Source of the DNA: Bryobacter sp.
GTDB taxonomy: Bacteria; Acidobacteriota; Terriglobia; Bryobacterales; Bryobacteraceae
NCBI GenBank assembly: GCA_022843625.1
Contig: JALHNH010000026.1
Coordinates: 1 to 64,000, forward strand
DNA length: 64,000 bases
Reading direction: 5' to 3'
Each line of letters begins with the position of its first letter. Within the stretch, counting starts at the first letter, position 1. Shown one piece after another: positions 37,633-46,762 of this stretch. Both the position numbers and the translations under genes were made by a program. Under the pieces are notes generated by a model that was not told where the DNA came from, made no database searches, and saw only the letters and a program-made list of their open reading frames with translations.

Positions 37633-38877
37633 ATGAGAGCTGAACCAGTAGTCATCGTCGGAGCAGGCCTTGCGGGCCTCGCCTGCGCTCTCGAACTTCA
37701 GAAAAACAAGATCCCTTTTCTGTTGCTCGAAGCCTCAGACGCCCCCGGTGGCAGGGTAAGAACAGACAAAGTCGACGGCTTTCAACTCGATCGTGGCTTT
37801 CAGGTTTATCTTACGGCCTACCCGGAAGGGGAGCGCTTACTCGACTACAGCGCGCTTCAATTTGGACGCTTTTCGCCCGGAGCAATGGTTCGGCTCAACG
37901 GCAATTTTCATCGTGTTATGGACCCCTGGCGGGAACCGTTTGCAGCACTGGCAGGAATTCTAAACCCCGTCGGCAACATGAAGGACAAACTGCTGGTGGC
38001 ACGGTTGCGGGCCGTGGCGATGGCGGGCAAGGCAGATGACCTTCTCAACAAAGTAGAAAAACCCAGCCACCAGGCCCTACAGGAATACGGTTTCTCCCAA
38101 AACATGATCGACCGGTTCTTCCGGCCCTTCTTCGGTGGGATTATGCTCGATGCAGATCTCAATGTCAGCTCTCACATGCTCGAATATGTATTTCGAATGA
38201 TGGCGTCAGGAGATACCGTTTTGCCGTCTCAGGGCATGGGAGCGATTCCTGCACAACTGGCCTCCCGATTTCCGGCAAACTCCATCCGCTACAACACAAG
38301 AGTCGAGTCGATAACAGCGAATACAGTACGCATCGCAGGCAATGAAGAACTTAAGGCTTCAGCCGTGGTCGTTGCCACCGACGGCCCCACGGCTGCCAGA
38401 TTATTGCCTGAAATCGCCCATGTTGAAAGCCGCATGGCGATGACCCTCTACTTCTCGATACGAGGGCATGCTCCCATTGCTGATCCCATCATCATGCTCA
38501 ACGGAGATATGGAATGGCCGATTCAGAACGCCTGTTTGCCCAGTCTGGTCTGCCCGAACTACGCGCCCGCCGGGCATCATCTGGCCAGTGTCGTTGTGCT
38601 CGGGGACCCCACCCAATCCAACCAGGAAATGGAAGCTGCCGTCCGCAAGCAACTAGGCCAATGGCTCGATCAAAATCTCGACACCTGGAAGCTTCTACGC
38701 ATCTACAGAATTCTGAACGCCCATCCCGCCCATCGACCTGAAACGGTTGCCGAAAAACCTACCAGACTCGAAAGTGGCGTTTACGTTTGTGGCGACCACC
38801 GCTTCATGCCCAGCATACAATCAGCACTGGTCAATGGCAGGCACGCAGCAGAGGCAGTAGCCGCCAATGCCGGCTGA
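37633..38877 (+). CDS. FAD-dependent amine-oxidase-type oxidoreductase
   Basis: A 414-aa flavoprotein. The dinucleotide-binding motif VIVGAGLAGLACALELQ (residues 7-23) is followed by LLEASDAPGGRVRTDKVDGF, the pattern of protoporphyrinogen oxidase, phytoene desaturase and monoamine oxidase. The C-terminal FAD block GVYVCGDHRFMPSIQSALVNGRHAAEAV is present. No carotenoid or haem genes are adjacent. It lies between the redox fusion gene (four-base gap) and the small membrane protein (11-base overlap), part of a four-gene redox operon ending in ndh. The substrate is unknown. Confidence 0.88.
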   Translation: MRAEPVVIVGAGLAGLACALELQKNKIPFLLLEASDAPGGRVRTDKVDGFQLDRGFQVYLTAYPEGERLLDYSALQFGRFSPGAMVRLNGNFHRVMDPWREPFAALAGILNPVGNMKDKLLVARLRAVAMAGKADDLLNKVEKPSHQALQEYGFSQNMIDRFFRPFFGGIMLDADLNVSSHMLEYVFRMMASGDTVLPSQGMGAIPAQLASRFPANSIRYNTRVESITANTVRIAGNEELKASAVVVATDGPTAARLLPEIAHVESRMAMTLYFSIRGHAPIADPIIMLNGDMEWPIQNACLPSLVCPNYAPAGHHLASVVVLGDPTQSNQEMEAAVRKQLGQWLDQNLDTWKLLRIYRILNAHPAHRPETVAEKPTRLESGVYVCGDHRFMPSIQSALVNGRHAAEAVAANAG

Positions 38878-39283
38878 ACTTCTGCTGAAAATCAATCTTG
38901 CCTGCTCTCTCTACATGACAGGTCTGATCTGGTTTGTTCAGATCGTCCACTACCCTCTTTTTGCGCACGTTGGGCGGGAAGCCTTCCTCGACTATGAGCA
39001 GCGACACCAAAGGCTCACCACACGCGTCGTTGCTCCAGCGATGCTTTTGGAATTGATAGCCTCCATTGCGATTCACTTGGTTGCGCCTTCACCTCTCGCG
39101 CTATGGGTAGCAAGCGGGCTCACCATCATTGCGTGGGCATCTACAATGCTGATACAGGTCCCGCTCCATGGAAAACTGGCTAAAGGAGTCCATCCAGCAC
39201 CCTTAAAGACTTTGGTAGCATCCAACTGGATAAGAACGGCTGCATGGAGCGCCAGGTCGATTCTGCTTCTTTGGACAATATGA
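38867..39283 (+). CDS. Small four-helix membrane protein, unknown
   Basis: A 138-aa integral membrane protein with helices near 5-25, 57-72, 77-95 and 118-137. A conserved-looking stretch, IVHYPLFAHVGREAFLDYEQRH, lies after the first helix, and VPLHGKLAKG before the last. The His/Tyr/Glu residues at the membrane edge suggest cofactor or ion contact, but I cannot name the family. It overlaps the upstream flavoprotein gene by 11 bases and precedes ndh by six, so it probably works with them in membrane redox chemistry. Confidence 0.8.
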   Translation: MPAELLLKINLACSLYMTGLIWFVQIVHYPLFAHVGREAFLDYEQRHQRLTTRVVAPAMLLELIASIAIHLVAPSPLALWVASGLTIIAWASTMLIQVPLHGKLAKGVHPAPLKTLVASNWIRTAAWSARSILLLWTI

Positions 39284-39289
39284 AAATCA

Positions 39290-40573
39290 ATGGCTAAACA
39301 TCGAGTGGTAATTGTCGGCGGCGGCTTCGGCGGCTTGCACGCAGGCAAGGCCCTCCAAAACAAGGACCTGGAAATCACAATTCTGGATCGTAGGAACTAC
39401 CACCTCTTCCAGCCACTGCTCTATCAGGTTGCAACCGGAGGTCTATCGCCAGGCGAGATCGCAGCGCCTCTAAGAGCGATCTTTGAATGGCAGAAAAACT
39501 TGCGGGTCTTGATGACAGAAGTGACCGGATTCAATATCGATCAGCGTCTCGTTCACACTCAAATGGGAGACATTCCCTACGATTCGCTAATTGTTGCGGC
39601 TGGAGCCAAAAGTACATATTTTGGTAACGAACGCTGGTCATCGATTGCCCCCTCGCTCAAGAACATTGAGGATGCCACCAGCATCAGGGCTCGCATATTC
39701 GGAGCCTTTGAAGAAGCGGAGAAAGAGAGCGACCCGGACAAACGCAGGGCGCTTCTCACTTTTCTGATTGTCGGCGGCGGGCCTACAGGGGTAGAACTGG
39801 CCGGCGCATTGAGCGAAATTGCCAACGATGCCTTAAAGGAAGACTTTCGCAGCTTCGACCCTGAAGACGCCCGCATAATGATTCTCAATTCAGGCCCGCG
39901 CATACTCTCCTCGTTCTCTGAAAGTCTCTCTAAATCGGCAGAACTACAACTGATCCGCCTCAACGTCCTCTGCCGGGCAGGAGTAAGGGTAGTCGATGTC
40001 AGCCCGGAAGGGGCCACTGTCATGATCGAGGGCCGTCAGGAGTTCATGCCGGCCCGCACAGTGATCTGGGCCGCAGGTGTTACTGGTTCTCCGCTAGGCA
40101 AGGCCCTGGCTGCAGCCAGCGGTCAAGCGCTGGAAAAAGGTGGCAAGATCCGGGTTGAGCCGGACTGTACCCTCCCCGGACACCCTGAGATCTTCGTGAT
40201 CGGTGACATGGCGCACTTCCAGCATGGACTCGACCAACCCCTGCCAGGTGTTTGCCAAACTGCAATGCAAATGGGAGACTACGTCGGCGACCTGATCCAG
40301 AAGCGAATCGCAGGCCAGACGAAACCCCCTTTCCAGTATTGGGACAAGGGCAACATGGCGGTCATTGGCCGCAACCGGGCTGTAGCGCAAATCGGCAAAT
40401 TCGAATTCACAGGCTACTTTGCCTGGCTGCTCTGGGCCGTCATCCACGTACTCTACCTGGTGAATTTTCAATCCCGCATCATCGTCGCCATCCGTTGGGG
40501 GTTTGACTACTTCAGTTTCAATCGAGGCGCACGGCTGATTACGCGGCAGGATCCACCGGCTCAAGAATCTTGA
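39290..40573 (+). CDS. ndh: Type II NADH dehydrogenase
   Basis: A non-proton-pumping NADH:quinone oxidoreductase, 427 aa. FAD site RVVIVGGGFGGLHAGKAL (5-22), NADH site FLIVGGGPTGVELAGAL, the quinone-side AAPLRAIF, and the FAD block PEIFVIGDMAHFQ are present. A C-terminal hydrophobic segment, YFAWLLWAVIHVLYLVNF, anchors it to the membrane. It is the last gene of the 36675-40573 cluster, six bases after the small membrane protein. Its 3' end overlaps the convergent fliM gene by 35 bases, so the last residues of both are constrained together. Confidence 0.94.
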   Translation: MAKHRVVIVGGGFGGLHAGKALQNKDLEITILDRRNYHLFQPLLYQVATGGLSPGEIAAPLRAIFEWQKNLRVLMTEVTGFNIDQRLVHTQMGDIPYDSLIVAAGAKSTYFGNERWSSIAPSLKNIEDATSIRARIFGAFEEAEKESDPDKRRALLTFLIVGGGPTGVELAGALSEIANDALKEDFRSFDPEDARIMILNSGPRILSSFSESLSKSAELQLIRLNVLCRAGVRVVDVSPEGATVMIEGRQEFMPARTVIWAAGVTGSPLGKALAAASGQALEKGGKIRVEPDCTLPGHPEIFVIGDMAHFQHGLDQPLPGVCQTAMQMGDYVGDLIQKRIAGQTKPPFQYWDKGNMAVIGRNRAVAQIGKFEFTGYFAWLLWAVIHVLYLVNFQSRIIVAIRWGFDYFSFNRGARLITRQDPPAQES

Positions 40574-41504
40574 CCGACCGCTTTTTGTTGGAGACCACAA
40601 TATGACAGCGGTGCTTGAGCTTGCCGTTGAGTTCTACCGACAGTGGCTTGGTCGCCGGATAGTCAAAGGTCAGCACGTCGCCCACCTTCAGCTTCAACAT
40701 ATCGCTCAACAGCATGTTCGGTCCACGTAACCGGCTGTCGAGTTCCACTTTTGAATTCCGCACCCGGCTGTAAATACGGCGCGTATCTTCATCCGTACTC
40801 TCTGTTTTGCGGATCGTCCACTGATCGGCAAACTTGTGGCTCAACATTTTGATGATGATGGATGGGATCCCGATATTCATCATGCCGCTTACTTCGCCAA
40901 TGCGGATTTCGATCGACACCGCCACAATCGCCTCATTCGGAGCAAGAATCTGCATCAACTGCGGCTCGGTCTCATAGCCGGCAATCTGGAAGTCAATAGC
41001 GGCAATGCCCTTCCAAGCCTCCTTAAGGTCGCGCAACATCAGTTTGAAAATGCTCTCAAGAATCGACTGTTCAATCTCGGTGACTTCCCGTTCCATCTTC
41101 GTGAGCGTATTCACGGATCCACCCAGCAGCATTTCGAGCATGGGAAAGATCATCGTCGGGTTCAACTCCAGCAAACAATTGCTGTCAAACGGCTGCGCAT
41201 CCACCGTCGCCACCACCGTAGGCGATGGCAACACCTGCTGAAACTCCGTAAACGAAAGCTGTTCCACACTCACCAGATTCACCACTACGTAAGCGCGCAG
41301 ATAAGCCGATAAGCTACTCGCCAGCGAGCGCGAAAACGCTTCATGCAAAACATAAATAGACCGCAGCTGGTCTTTGGCGATCCGGTCAGGGCGCCTGAAG
41401 TTGTAGGGCTGCGCCCTGCGGGCCAATTCCGTTCGACGAGCATTGGCGCTCGTCTGTTGGAACATATTATCGATTTCATTTTGCGAAAGAACACGGGCCG
41501 ACAT
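40539..41504 (-). CDS. fliM: Flagellar motor switch protein FliM (orphan)
   Basis: A 321-aa FliM. The N-terminal CheY-binding motif is VLSQNEIDNMF (residues 4-14). The CheC-like middle domain follows (LELNPTMIFPMLEMLLGGS, and IGEVSGMMNIGIP), and the C-terminal SpoA domain reads LKVGDVLTFDYPATKPLSVEL. It should form the cytoplasmic C-ring. The start is the ATG at 41504; a TTG one codon earlier is possible. No other flagellar or chemotaxis gene lies in the window, so it is detached from any motility locus. It overlaps ndh tail to tail by 35 bases and is divergent from mtaB. Confidence 0.93.
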   Translation of the reverse strand: MSARVLSQNEIDNMFQQTSANARRTELARRAQPYNFRRPDRIAKDQLRSIYVLHEAFSRSLASSLSAYLRAYVVVNLVSVEQLSFTEFQQVLPSPTVVATVDAQPFDSNCLLELNPTMIFPMLEMLLGGSVNTLTKMEREVTEIEQSILESIFKLMLRDLKEAWKGIAAIDFQIAGYETEPQLMQILAPNEAIVAVSIEIRIGEVSGMMNIGIPSIIIKMLSHKFADQWTIRKTESTDEDTRRIYSRVRNSKVELDSRLRGPNMLLSDMLKLKVGDVLTFDYPATKPLSVELNGKLKHRCHIVVSNKKRSVKILEPVDPAA

Positions 41505-41568
41505 CAAAAGAGGTATCGACTCTGAATCCTTCTCCCATGAGTAGGCCCATTGTTAATCTAGAGGTAGG

Positions 41569-42861
41569 GTGAAAACCTTTCATGTTCAGAATTTCGGATG
41601 CCGCGCCTCACAAGCTGACGGAGCCGCCCTTGAGGCCAGCCTTGCTGAAAAAGGCCTGACTCAGAGCGCAACCCCAGACCTGATCGTATTCAACACCTGC
41701 ACGGTCACAGCTTCTGCCGACCAGGACTTGCGATATCTCATCCGACGCACCAAACGGGAAAACCCCAACGCCCGCATTTTGGTCACCGGTTGTTACGCTC
41801 AACGCTCTTCTGAGGAAATCGCTGGCCTTGAGGGCGTCAACTGGGTTGTAGGCAATTCGCACAAGGGCAGCATTGGCGACATTGTCACCGAAAACCCTAC
41901 GCCCTATCACGCCGAAGTCCATGTCGGAAACATTTTCGATCAGAATGAGTTCTTCACCGCCCCGGTAGAGGGCCCGGCTGGAGACCGCGCACGACCGAAC
42001 CTCAAGATCCAGGACGGCTGCAACAACCGTTGTTCCTTTTGCATCATTCCGAGCGTCCGTGGCAAATCCCGATCGGCGCAACCGGAATGGGTTTTGGCAG
42101 AAACCGAACGGCTCTCAAGTAGTGGCTATCCCGAAATCGTGCTCACCGGAATCAACCTGGGCCGCTGGGGTCGCGAATGGGGTGCTGGCCGCCAATTGCC
42201 CGATCTGCTTCGCAGGATGCTCGAAGAAACATCGATCCGCAGCATCCGCCTCTCCAGCGTAGAACCAATGGATTTCACGACGAACCTGCTGGAACTGATG
42301 TCCTCCACCCCCCGGATCGCCAAACACGTCCACGCACCATTGCAAAGCGGCAGCGACAGCGTCTTGCGCCGCATGCACCGCAAGTACCGCCCACGTCACT
42401 ACGAAGACCGTCTTCGTCTGGCTCGACAATTGATGCCGCATGCAGCAATAGGAGCCGATGTCATGGTGGGCTTCCCCGGCGAGACCAAAGAGGAATTCGA
42501 AGAAAGCCGCGCCTTCATCGAAGCCATGCCGCTCACCTATCTGCATGTCTTCACATACTCAGAACGGCCAGGCACCAAAGCCGCAACAATGGATGCGCCG
42601 GTTCCGATGGAGCTCAGGCGCGAGCGCAATCGCATCCTCCAGGAGCTCAGCCTTGCCAAGACACGCCAATTTCATCTCAGCCTGCTCGGCCAGCGATTCT
42701 CAGCCGTCACTCTCAACGATCAGGGCACCGCGCTCACAACAAACTATGTCAGGGTGCAACTGAATGAGGCAAGGCCGGCAAGCCAGTGGATCGAAGTTGA
42801 ACTGGGTGCAATTACCAGCCGTGGCGTACGCGAAGCCAATCCGCTCCTGGTCCTCACCTAG
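41569..42861 (+). CDS. mtaB: tRNA methylthiotransferase, MtaB type
   Basis: Radical-SAM enzyme that adds a methylthio group to t6A37 of tRNA (the MiaB/RimO family). The 430-aa protein has the N-terminal cluster cysteines C11 ([11 protein letters not shown]), C44 (FNTCTVT) and C75 (VTGCYAQRS), and the radical-SAM triad C151, C155, C158 (CNNRCSFC). The NTCTVT form and lack of the MiaB-type NTC(A/S)xR text favour MtaB. The C-terminal TRAM-like region is short. The start is a GTG at 41569 with GAGG just upstream. Its TAG is shared with recR as a CTAG palindrome. Confidence 0.9.
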   Translation: MKTFHVQNFGCRASQADGAALEASLAEKGLTQSATPDLIVFNTCTVTASADQDLRYLIRRTKRENPNARILVTGCYAQRSSEEIAGLEGVNWVVGNSHKGSIGDIVTENPTPYHAEVHVGNIFDQNEFFTAPVEGPAGDRARPNLKIQDGCNNRCSFCIIPSVRGKSRSAQPEWVLAETERLSSSGYPEIVLTGINLGRWGREWGAGRQLPDLLRRMLEETSIRSIRLSSVEPMDFTTNLLELMSSTPRIAKHVHAPLQSGSDSVLRRMHRKYRPRHYEDRLRLARQLMPHAAIGADVMVGFPGETKEEFEESRAFIEAMPLTYLHVFTYSERPGTKAATMDAPVPMELRRERNRILQELSLAKTRQFHLSLLGQRFSAVTLNDQGTALTTNYVRVQLNEARPASQWIEVELGAITSRGVREANPLLVLT

Positions 42862-43457
42862 ACTTCGCGACGATTCTCAAGGCTCTTGAGCATCGTTACT
42901 TCGTCGGCGAAATCGAGATCAGACCCAACCGGAATCCCCATCGCAATCCGGGTTACTTTGAGGCCGAGAGGCTTCAGCAACCTTCCCAGGTAAGCAGCGG
43001 TCGCTTCTCCCTCAACCGTAGGGTTGGTGGCCAGAATGATTTCTTCAATCCCCGGATCTGCCAGGCGTTCGAGCAAGCCCTTGATCTTGAGTTGCTCAGG
43101 GCCAATCCCTCGCAACGGCGAAATTGCCCCATGCAGCACATGATAAAGACCATCAAACGAACGTGTGGTCTCAATCGGAATCACATTGTGCGGATCTTCC
43201 ACCACACAGATAAACTTACGATTGCGATGCGGGTCAGAGCAAAAAACACAAAGCTCGGCACTGCTGATGTTGTTACAAACCGAGCAAAGCGTCAGGTTAT
43301 CTTTGACGTCAATCAAGGCCTGGCTCAATCTCAGCGCACTCTCGCGCGGAGACCGCATCACATGAAACGCCAGCCGCTGAGCCGATTTCTGTCCTATCCC
43401 GGGCAGACGTTTGAACTCGGCGATCAGTCTTTCGAGGGGCTCTGCGAAATCAGGCAT
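42858..43457 (-). CDS. recR: Recombination protein RecR
   Basis: Recombination mediator that works with RecF and RecO to load RecA at gaps. The 199-aa protein has the HhH motif [18 protein letters not shown] (16-33), a four-Cys zinc finger (C58, C61, C70, C73) and the TOPRIM domain beginning [12 protein letters not shown]. It closes with [11 protein letters not shown]. Its ATG overlaps the ybaB stop by one base (TAATG). The order SRP RNA-dnaX-ybaB-recR is conserved in many bacteria. Its stop shares a CTAG with mtaB. Confidence 0.97.
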   Translation of the reverse strand: MPDFAEPLERLIAEFKRLPGIGQKSAQRLAFHVMRSPRESALRLSQALIDVKDNLTLCSVCNNISSAELCVFCSDPHRNRKFICVVEDPHNVIPIETTRSFDGLYHVLHGAISPLRGIGPEQLKIKGLLERLADPGIEEIILATNPTVEGEATAAYLGRLLKPLGLKVTRIAMGIPVGSDLDFADEVTMLKSLENRREV

Positions 43458-43765
43458 TAGAACATGCCAGGCGGCAGGCCCATGCCTCCCAGCATGGCCC
43501 CTGTCTTCTTGGATGTCTCGTCGTCAACCTTCTTGGCCGCTTCGTTAAAGGCTGCCATCACCAGATCCTGCAGCATCTCGACATCGCCCGCTACTTCCGG
43601 GTCGATCTTGACTTCCAGCACGCGCTTTTGGCCATCCATCTTCACGTTGATGGTGCCGCCACCTGCGCCCGCTTCGACGCGGATTGCTGCGATTTCCTGC
43701 TGCAAGCGCTCCTGCATTACTTGCGCCTGCTTCATCATGTTTTGCATGTTGCCTGGTAATTTCAT
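43457..43765 (-). CDS. ybaB: Nucleoid-associated protein, YbaB/EbfC family
   Basis: A 102-aa DNA-binding dimer. It has the family text [21 protein letters not shown]-like helix (N-terminal Met/Gln-rich), then [21 protein letters not shown] and [14 protein letters not shown], with the glycine-rich end typical of the family. It lies 13 bases after dnaX and overlaps recR by one base, the standard dnaX-ybaB-recR arrangement. Confidence 0.96.
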   Translation of the reverse strand: MKLPGNMQNMMKQAQVMQERLQQEIAAIRVEAGAGGGTINVKMDGQKRVLEVKIDPEVAGDVEMLQDLVMAAFNEAAKKVDDETSKKTGAMLGGMGLPPGMF

Positions 43766-43778
43766 GATTGGTGCCTAA

Positions 43779-45404
43779 CTATTCCTGATTTGACAAGTCT
43801 CTCACGCCGCGTACGACAGCATCCTTGAATATCTCGCGATAGCGCTGCACCTGGGGATTTTCCAGCGCCCGCTCTCGAGTAGCCTCATCGTCCTGACTCG
43901 GCTTCGGAGCCACAGCCTTGGCTTCTACAATCGTATCGTCCTGAACAACTTCAATCCGTGCCATGCGGCCCAGCACCGCATTCAGCGCCGCTGCAATGTC
44001 ACGGGATTGCAGCGGCCGCACAAATTCGCGAGGGGCCAAAAACTTCACCCCGCCAGCTACTTCCATCACCCGCGCATTCTGTACTGCATCGGCGGAAAAC
44101 TTCTTTTTTTGCTCATTGAGATGGGCCAGCAGACGCTCCTTCAGCGGAGAGTCCTCAGCAGGAACTGCGACCGCCGCAACAGGAGCGACAGGCACAACTT
44201 TCGGCTCGACATTCACTCGCAGATTGGCCCGCTCACGAGGCGCAGTCGCCGCCGCACTTAGAGCCACTGGCCTTGACTGCGGCAGACTCGCCAGCACCTC
44301 TTCGATCGCCGTCAACTTGCCGGCCTGCACCATCCGGATCAAGCCCAATTCCATATGCAAGCGGGGCTGCAACGAATGCTGCAAGTCCCGAAACAGATCC
44401 AGCGTCAACTGCAGATAGCGGGTTAAATCGAGTTCCGAGAAGTTCTCAGCCGTTTCCACCATCCGTTTGATTTCTGAAGGCGAGGCAGCAATCAAACGGG
44501 TGCCCGGCCCCGTCACCTTCGCCACCAGCAAATTGCGGAAGTAGCGCGCCAACTCGCGGCAAAAATGCTGCAAACTCTGGCCAGACCGCTCCAGTTCCAT
44601 CACAATCTCAAGCATCCGCGCCGAATCCTGCTTCACCAGCGCCTGCGACACGTCCCCAAGGGAATCAATCCCAAAAATCCCCAGCAACTGGCGCACTTCG
44701 GTCGCCTTCAGCGTGGTCCCGCAACAGGCAATCGCCTGGTCTAGCGCCGAAAGGGAATCACGAACGCTTCCCTCGCCCGTCTGCGCCAACACCGCAAGCG
44801 CATCGTCATCTGCATCGATGCCTTCCTGCTTGCAGATATACCGCATCCGTTCCATCACTTCGGCAAACTCCACAGAGCGGAAACTGAACTGCTGGCAGCG
44901 CGAGGCAATCGTTACCGGGATCTTGTGCGTTTCAGTCGTACACAGGATAAAGACCGCCCATTCCGGTGGCTCTTCCAGTGTTTTCAGCAGGGCATTGAAG
45001 GCTTCCGTCGTGATCTGGTGCGCTTCGTCGATAATAAAAACCTTATAGCGGTCACGCGACGGACGGAAGCGAACATTCTCACGCAACTCGCGCATTTCAT
45101 TGATGCCGCGATTAGACGCAGCGTCGATTTCGATCACATCGATCGCGTTGCCCAGAACCACTTCGATACATGAGGAGCACTTGCCGCAGGGGTTGGCCGT
45201 AGGACCCTCTACACAGTTGAGGCAACGAGCCATAATGCGGGCTACGGTGGTTTTGCCAGTTCCGCGTTGTCCGGCAAAAATGTAGCCGTGGGCAATCCTT
45301 TTTTGAGTGATTGCGTTGTCAAGCGTGTGCTTGACATGCTCTTGACCAATCAGCTCATCAAAATCGCTGGGACGATACTTGCGTGCGATAACCTGATAGG
45401 ACAT
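43779..45404 (-). CDS. dnaX: DNA polymerase III tau/gamma subunit
   Basis: Clamp-loader ATPase, 541 aa. It begins with the canonical YQVIARKYRPSDFDELIGQEH. Walker A GQRGTGKT is at 45-52, zinc cysteines C64, C73, C76 and C79 follow, and then FIIDEAHQI (Walker B), the ALLKTLEEPP sensor block and ARYFRNLLVAKV in domain III. The C-terminal 130 residues are Ala/Val-rich and end in a conserved-like helix. I looked for a slippery A-run of the kind that makes gamma by frameshifting; the stretch around 44100 has short A/T runs but I see no clear signal. It is preceded by the SRP RNA gene. Confidence 0.96.
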   Translation of the reverse strand: MSYQVIARKYRPSDFDELIGQEHVKHTLDNAITQKRIAHGYIFAGQRGTGKTTVARIMARCLNCVEGPTANPCGKCSSCIEVVLGNAIDVIEIDAASNRGINEMRELRENVRFRPSRDRYKVFIIDEAHQITTEAFNALLKTLEEPPEWAVFILCTTETHKIPVTIASRCQQFSFRSVEFAEVMERMRYICKQEGIDADDDALAVLAQTGEGSVRDSLSALDQAIACCGTTLKATEVRQLLGIFGIDSLGDVSQALVKQDSARMLEIVMELERSGQSLQHFCRELARYFRNLLVAKVTGPGTRLIAASPSEIKRMVETAENFSELDLTRYLQLTLDLFRDLQHSLQPRLHMELGLIRMVQAGKLTAIEEVLASLPQSRPVALSAAATAPRERANLRVNVEPKVVPVAPVAAVAVPAEDSPLKERLLAHLNEQKKKFSADAVQNARVMEVAGGVKFLAPREFVRPLQSRDIAAALNAVLGRMARIEVVQDDTIVEAKAVAPKPSQDDEATRERALENPQVQRYREIFKDAVVRGVRDLSNQE

Positions 45405-45437
45405 TGTGAGGGGTTGTATTAACTTATAGTTATGCTA

Positions 45438-45530
45438 GACTCCGGGTGATCCGCGGCACACGAGCTAAACCACTACCGTTGCTTCCTTCCGGACCTGGCG
45501 GGGTTTGCGGCCGATCATTGCACGGAGCCC
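45438..45530 (-). ncRNA. ffs: Signal recognition particle RNA, small (4.5S) form
   Basis: The minus strand carries the invariant domain IV loop CAGGTCCGGAAGGAAGCAAC (45497-45478), which binds Ffh. The flanks fold into one long hairpin: the 5' end GGCTCCG-TG pairs with the 3' end CAC-CCGGAGTC, with a small bulge. The total of about 93 bases fits the short bacterial SRP RNA without an Alu domain. It ends 33 bases before the dnaX start and runs in the same direction, a common arrangement. The exact ends are estimated from the pairing. Confidence 0.95.
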
Positions 45531-45622
45531 AAAGCCTAGCAACTCTCTAGTTTAGCACCCGCTTTTTGCCATAGACTTTGACTCGAAAGAATTTATTGAA
45601 GCAACGACGCTTCACCGGACCC

Positions 45623-46009
45623 ATGATTCGAGGTTTTGATCCTTTTCGCTTCCTAAGCTCAGCCTCCCGGCTGATCTGGGGCCTCGTCTTCACGCTCTCA
45701 GTCGTGGTCCTTTCAGCTTCCTTTCTCGTCTGCGCCGCAGACGAAGACGGCGTCGATTACAGCCCTCGCCGCACTCACAGGAATTCGCGCCACCGGGTCT
45801 CCGTCGGCACCACCCACAGCAGCTCTGCCAGTCACGCAACAGCCGCAAAATCTTCCGCCTTTGCTGGCGGCCTCCCTGTATTTGCTGTCAATCTACGATT
45901 TCCTCTGATTTGCCACGATCTCTTATTGCAGACAAACGCTCTTGCGGCGCACAAACCAGATGTGATCGTAGATTCTGCACTTCCCCGCCCGCCTCCAGCC
46001 TCGGCCTAG
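45623..46009 (+). CDS. Small exported or membrane-anchored protein, unknown
   Basis: A 128-aa protein from the ATG at 45623; a TTG at 45578 would add 15 residues and place the start 48 bases from the SRP RNA. It has one hydrophobic helix (LIWGLVFTLSVVVLSASFLV) and then a polar Ser/His/Thr/Arg-rich tail (RRTHRNSRHRVSVGTTHSSS), ending Pro-rich. No family is recognised. An intrinsic terminator 40 bases after the stop supports it as a transcribed unit, but ribosome-binding signals are weak. It could be spurious. Confidence 0.45.
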   Translation: MIRGFDPFRFLSSASRLIWGLVFTLSVVVLSASFLVCAADEDGVDYSPRRTHRNSRHRVSVGTTHSSSASHATAAKSSAFAGGLPVFAVNLRFPLICHDLLLQTNALAAHKPDVIVDSALPRPPPASA

Positions 46010-46048
46010 CCTAAACCAAACTTCGAAGACATTTTTGATTCTTGAGCA

Positions 46049-46071
46049 GCCACACGTGTGTGTGGCCTTTT
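46049..46071 (+). terminator. Intrinsic terminator
   Basis: GCCACAC (46049-46055), loop GTGT, then GTGTGGC (46060-46066) followed by CTTTT. It separates the small unknown gene from the carbonic anhydrase gene, whose Shine-Dalgarno begins 20 bases further on, so it may also act as a 5' attenuator for the latter. Confidence 0.65.
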
Positions 46072-46105
46072 GGACGCTGCCAGAAGCAGCAGGAAAGAGC
46101 ATTCC

Positions 46106-46762
46106 ATGAACGAATTAACAAAAGGGGTCATGCGTTTTGAAAAGAAAATCTATCCCGAACGCAAGGAGTTCTTCGACAAATTGATTGCACGCCAGTATCC
46201 ACGAGCGCTCTTTATCACCTGTTCAGACTCTCGTGTCGTGCCCAACATGATTACCGACTCCGAACCCGGCGATCTATTCACAATTCGTAACGCTGGCAAC
46301 ATCGTCCCCCCCTACGGTGAGGCGATGGGAGGCGTGTCGGCAACCATCGAATATGCCGTCATGGTGCTGGGAGTCAAGGCCATCATCATTTGCGGCCATA
46401 CCCATTGCGGCGCAATGGACGCCGCCATGCATCCCGAACAAACCGTTCACATGCCCATCGTCAGAAGTTGGCTCAATCATTGCGAAAGCGCTCGCCGTGT
46501 TGTTGTCAGCAATGAAAAGCTCACCCCGGATGAAAGGGCTCACGCGATGGTGGAAGAAAACGTCCTCGCCCAGCTCGACCACTTGCGAACGCATCCAAGC
46601 GTAGCTGCTGCCCTGGCCGCTGGCAGCATTGACATCTATGGTTGGGTCTTCGATATCGCCGAAGGTCATCTCTTTTCCTTCGATGCCGATCAGGGCGAAT
46701 TTGTACCCATGGGCGAAGACCACATCCCGAGCGCGACTCCCAAACGCAGGAGACGCAAGTAG
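46106..46762 (+). CDS. Beta-class carbonic anhydrase
   Basis: Interconverts CO2 and bicarbonate. The 218-aa protein has zinc ligands C39 (with D41 and R43 in ITCSDSRVVP) and H98, C101 (CGHTHCGAM), the full beta-class set. The start is the ATG at 46106 with AGGAAAGAG seven bases upstream; the longer frame from 46058 is not needed. The C-terminus is strongly basic (PKRRRRK). The stop TAG overlaps the GTG start of the SulP gene (TAGTG), so the two proteins are made together, consistent with bicarbonate handling. Confidence 0.94.
   Translation: MNELTKGVMRFEKKIYPERKEFFDKLIARQYPRALFITCSDSRVVPNMITDSEPGDLFTIRNAGNIVPPYGEAMGGVSATIEYAVMVLGVKAIIICGHTHCGAMDAAMHPEQTVHMPIVRSWLNHCESARRVVVSNEKLTPDERAHAMVEENVLAQLDHLRTHPSVAAALAAGSIDIYGWVFDIAEGHLFSFDADQGEFVPMGEDHIPSATPKRRRRK

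Noticed and set aside
45421-45437. AT-rich inverted motif after the SRP RNA (AACTTATAGTTATG)
   Set aside because: Considered as a XerCD site or terminator; spacing does not fit either and there is no T-run.
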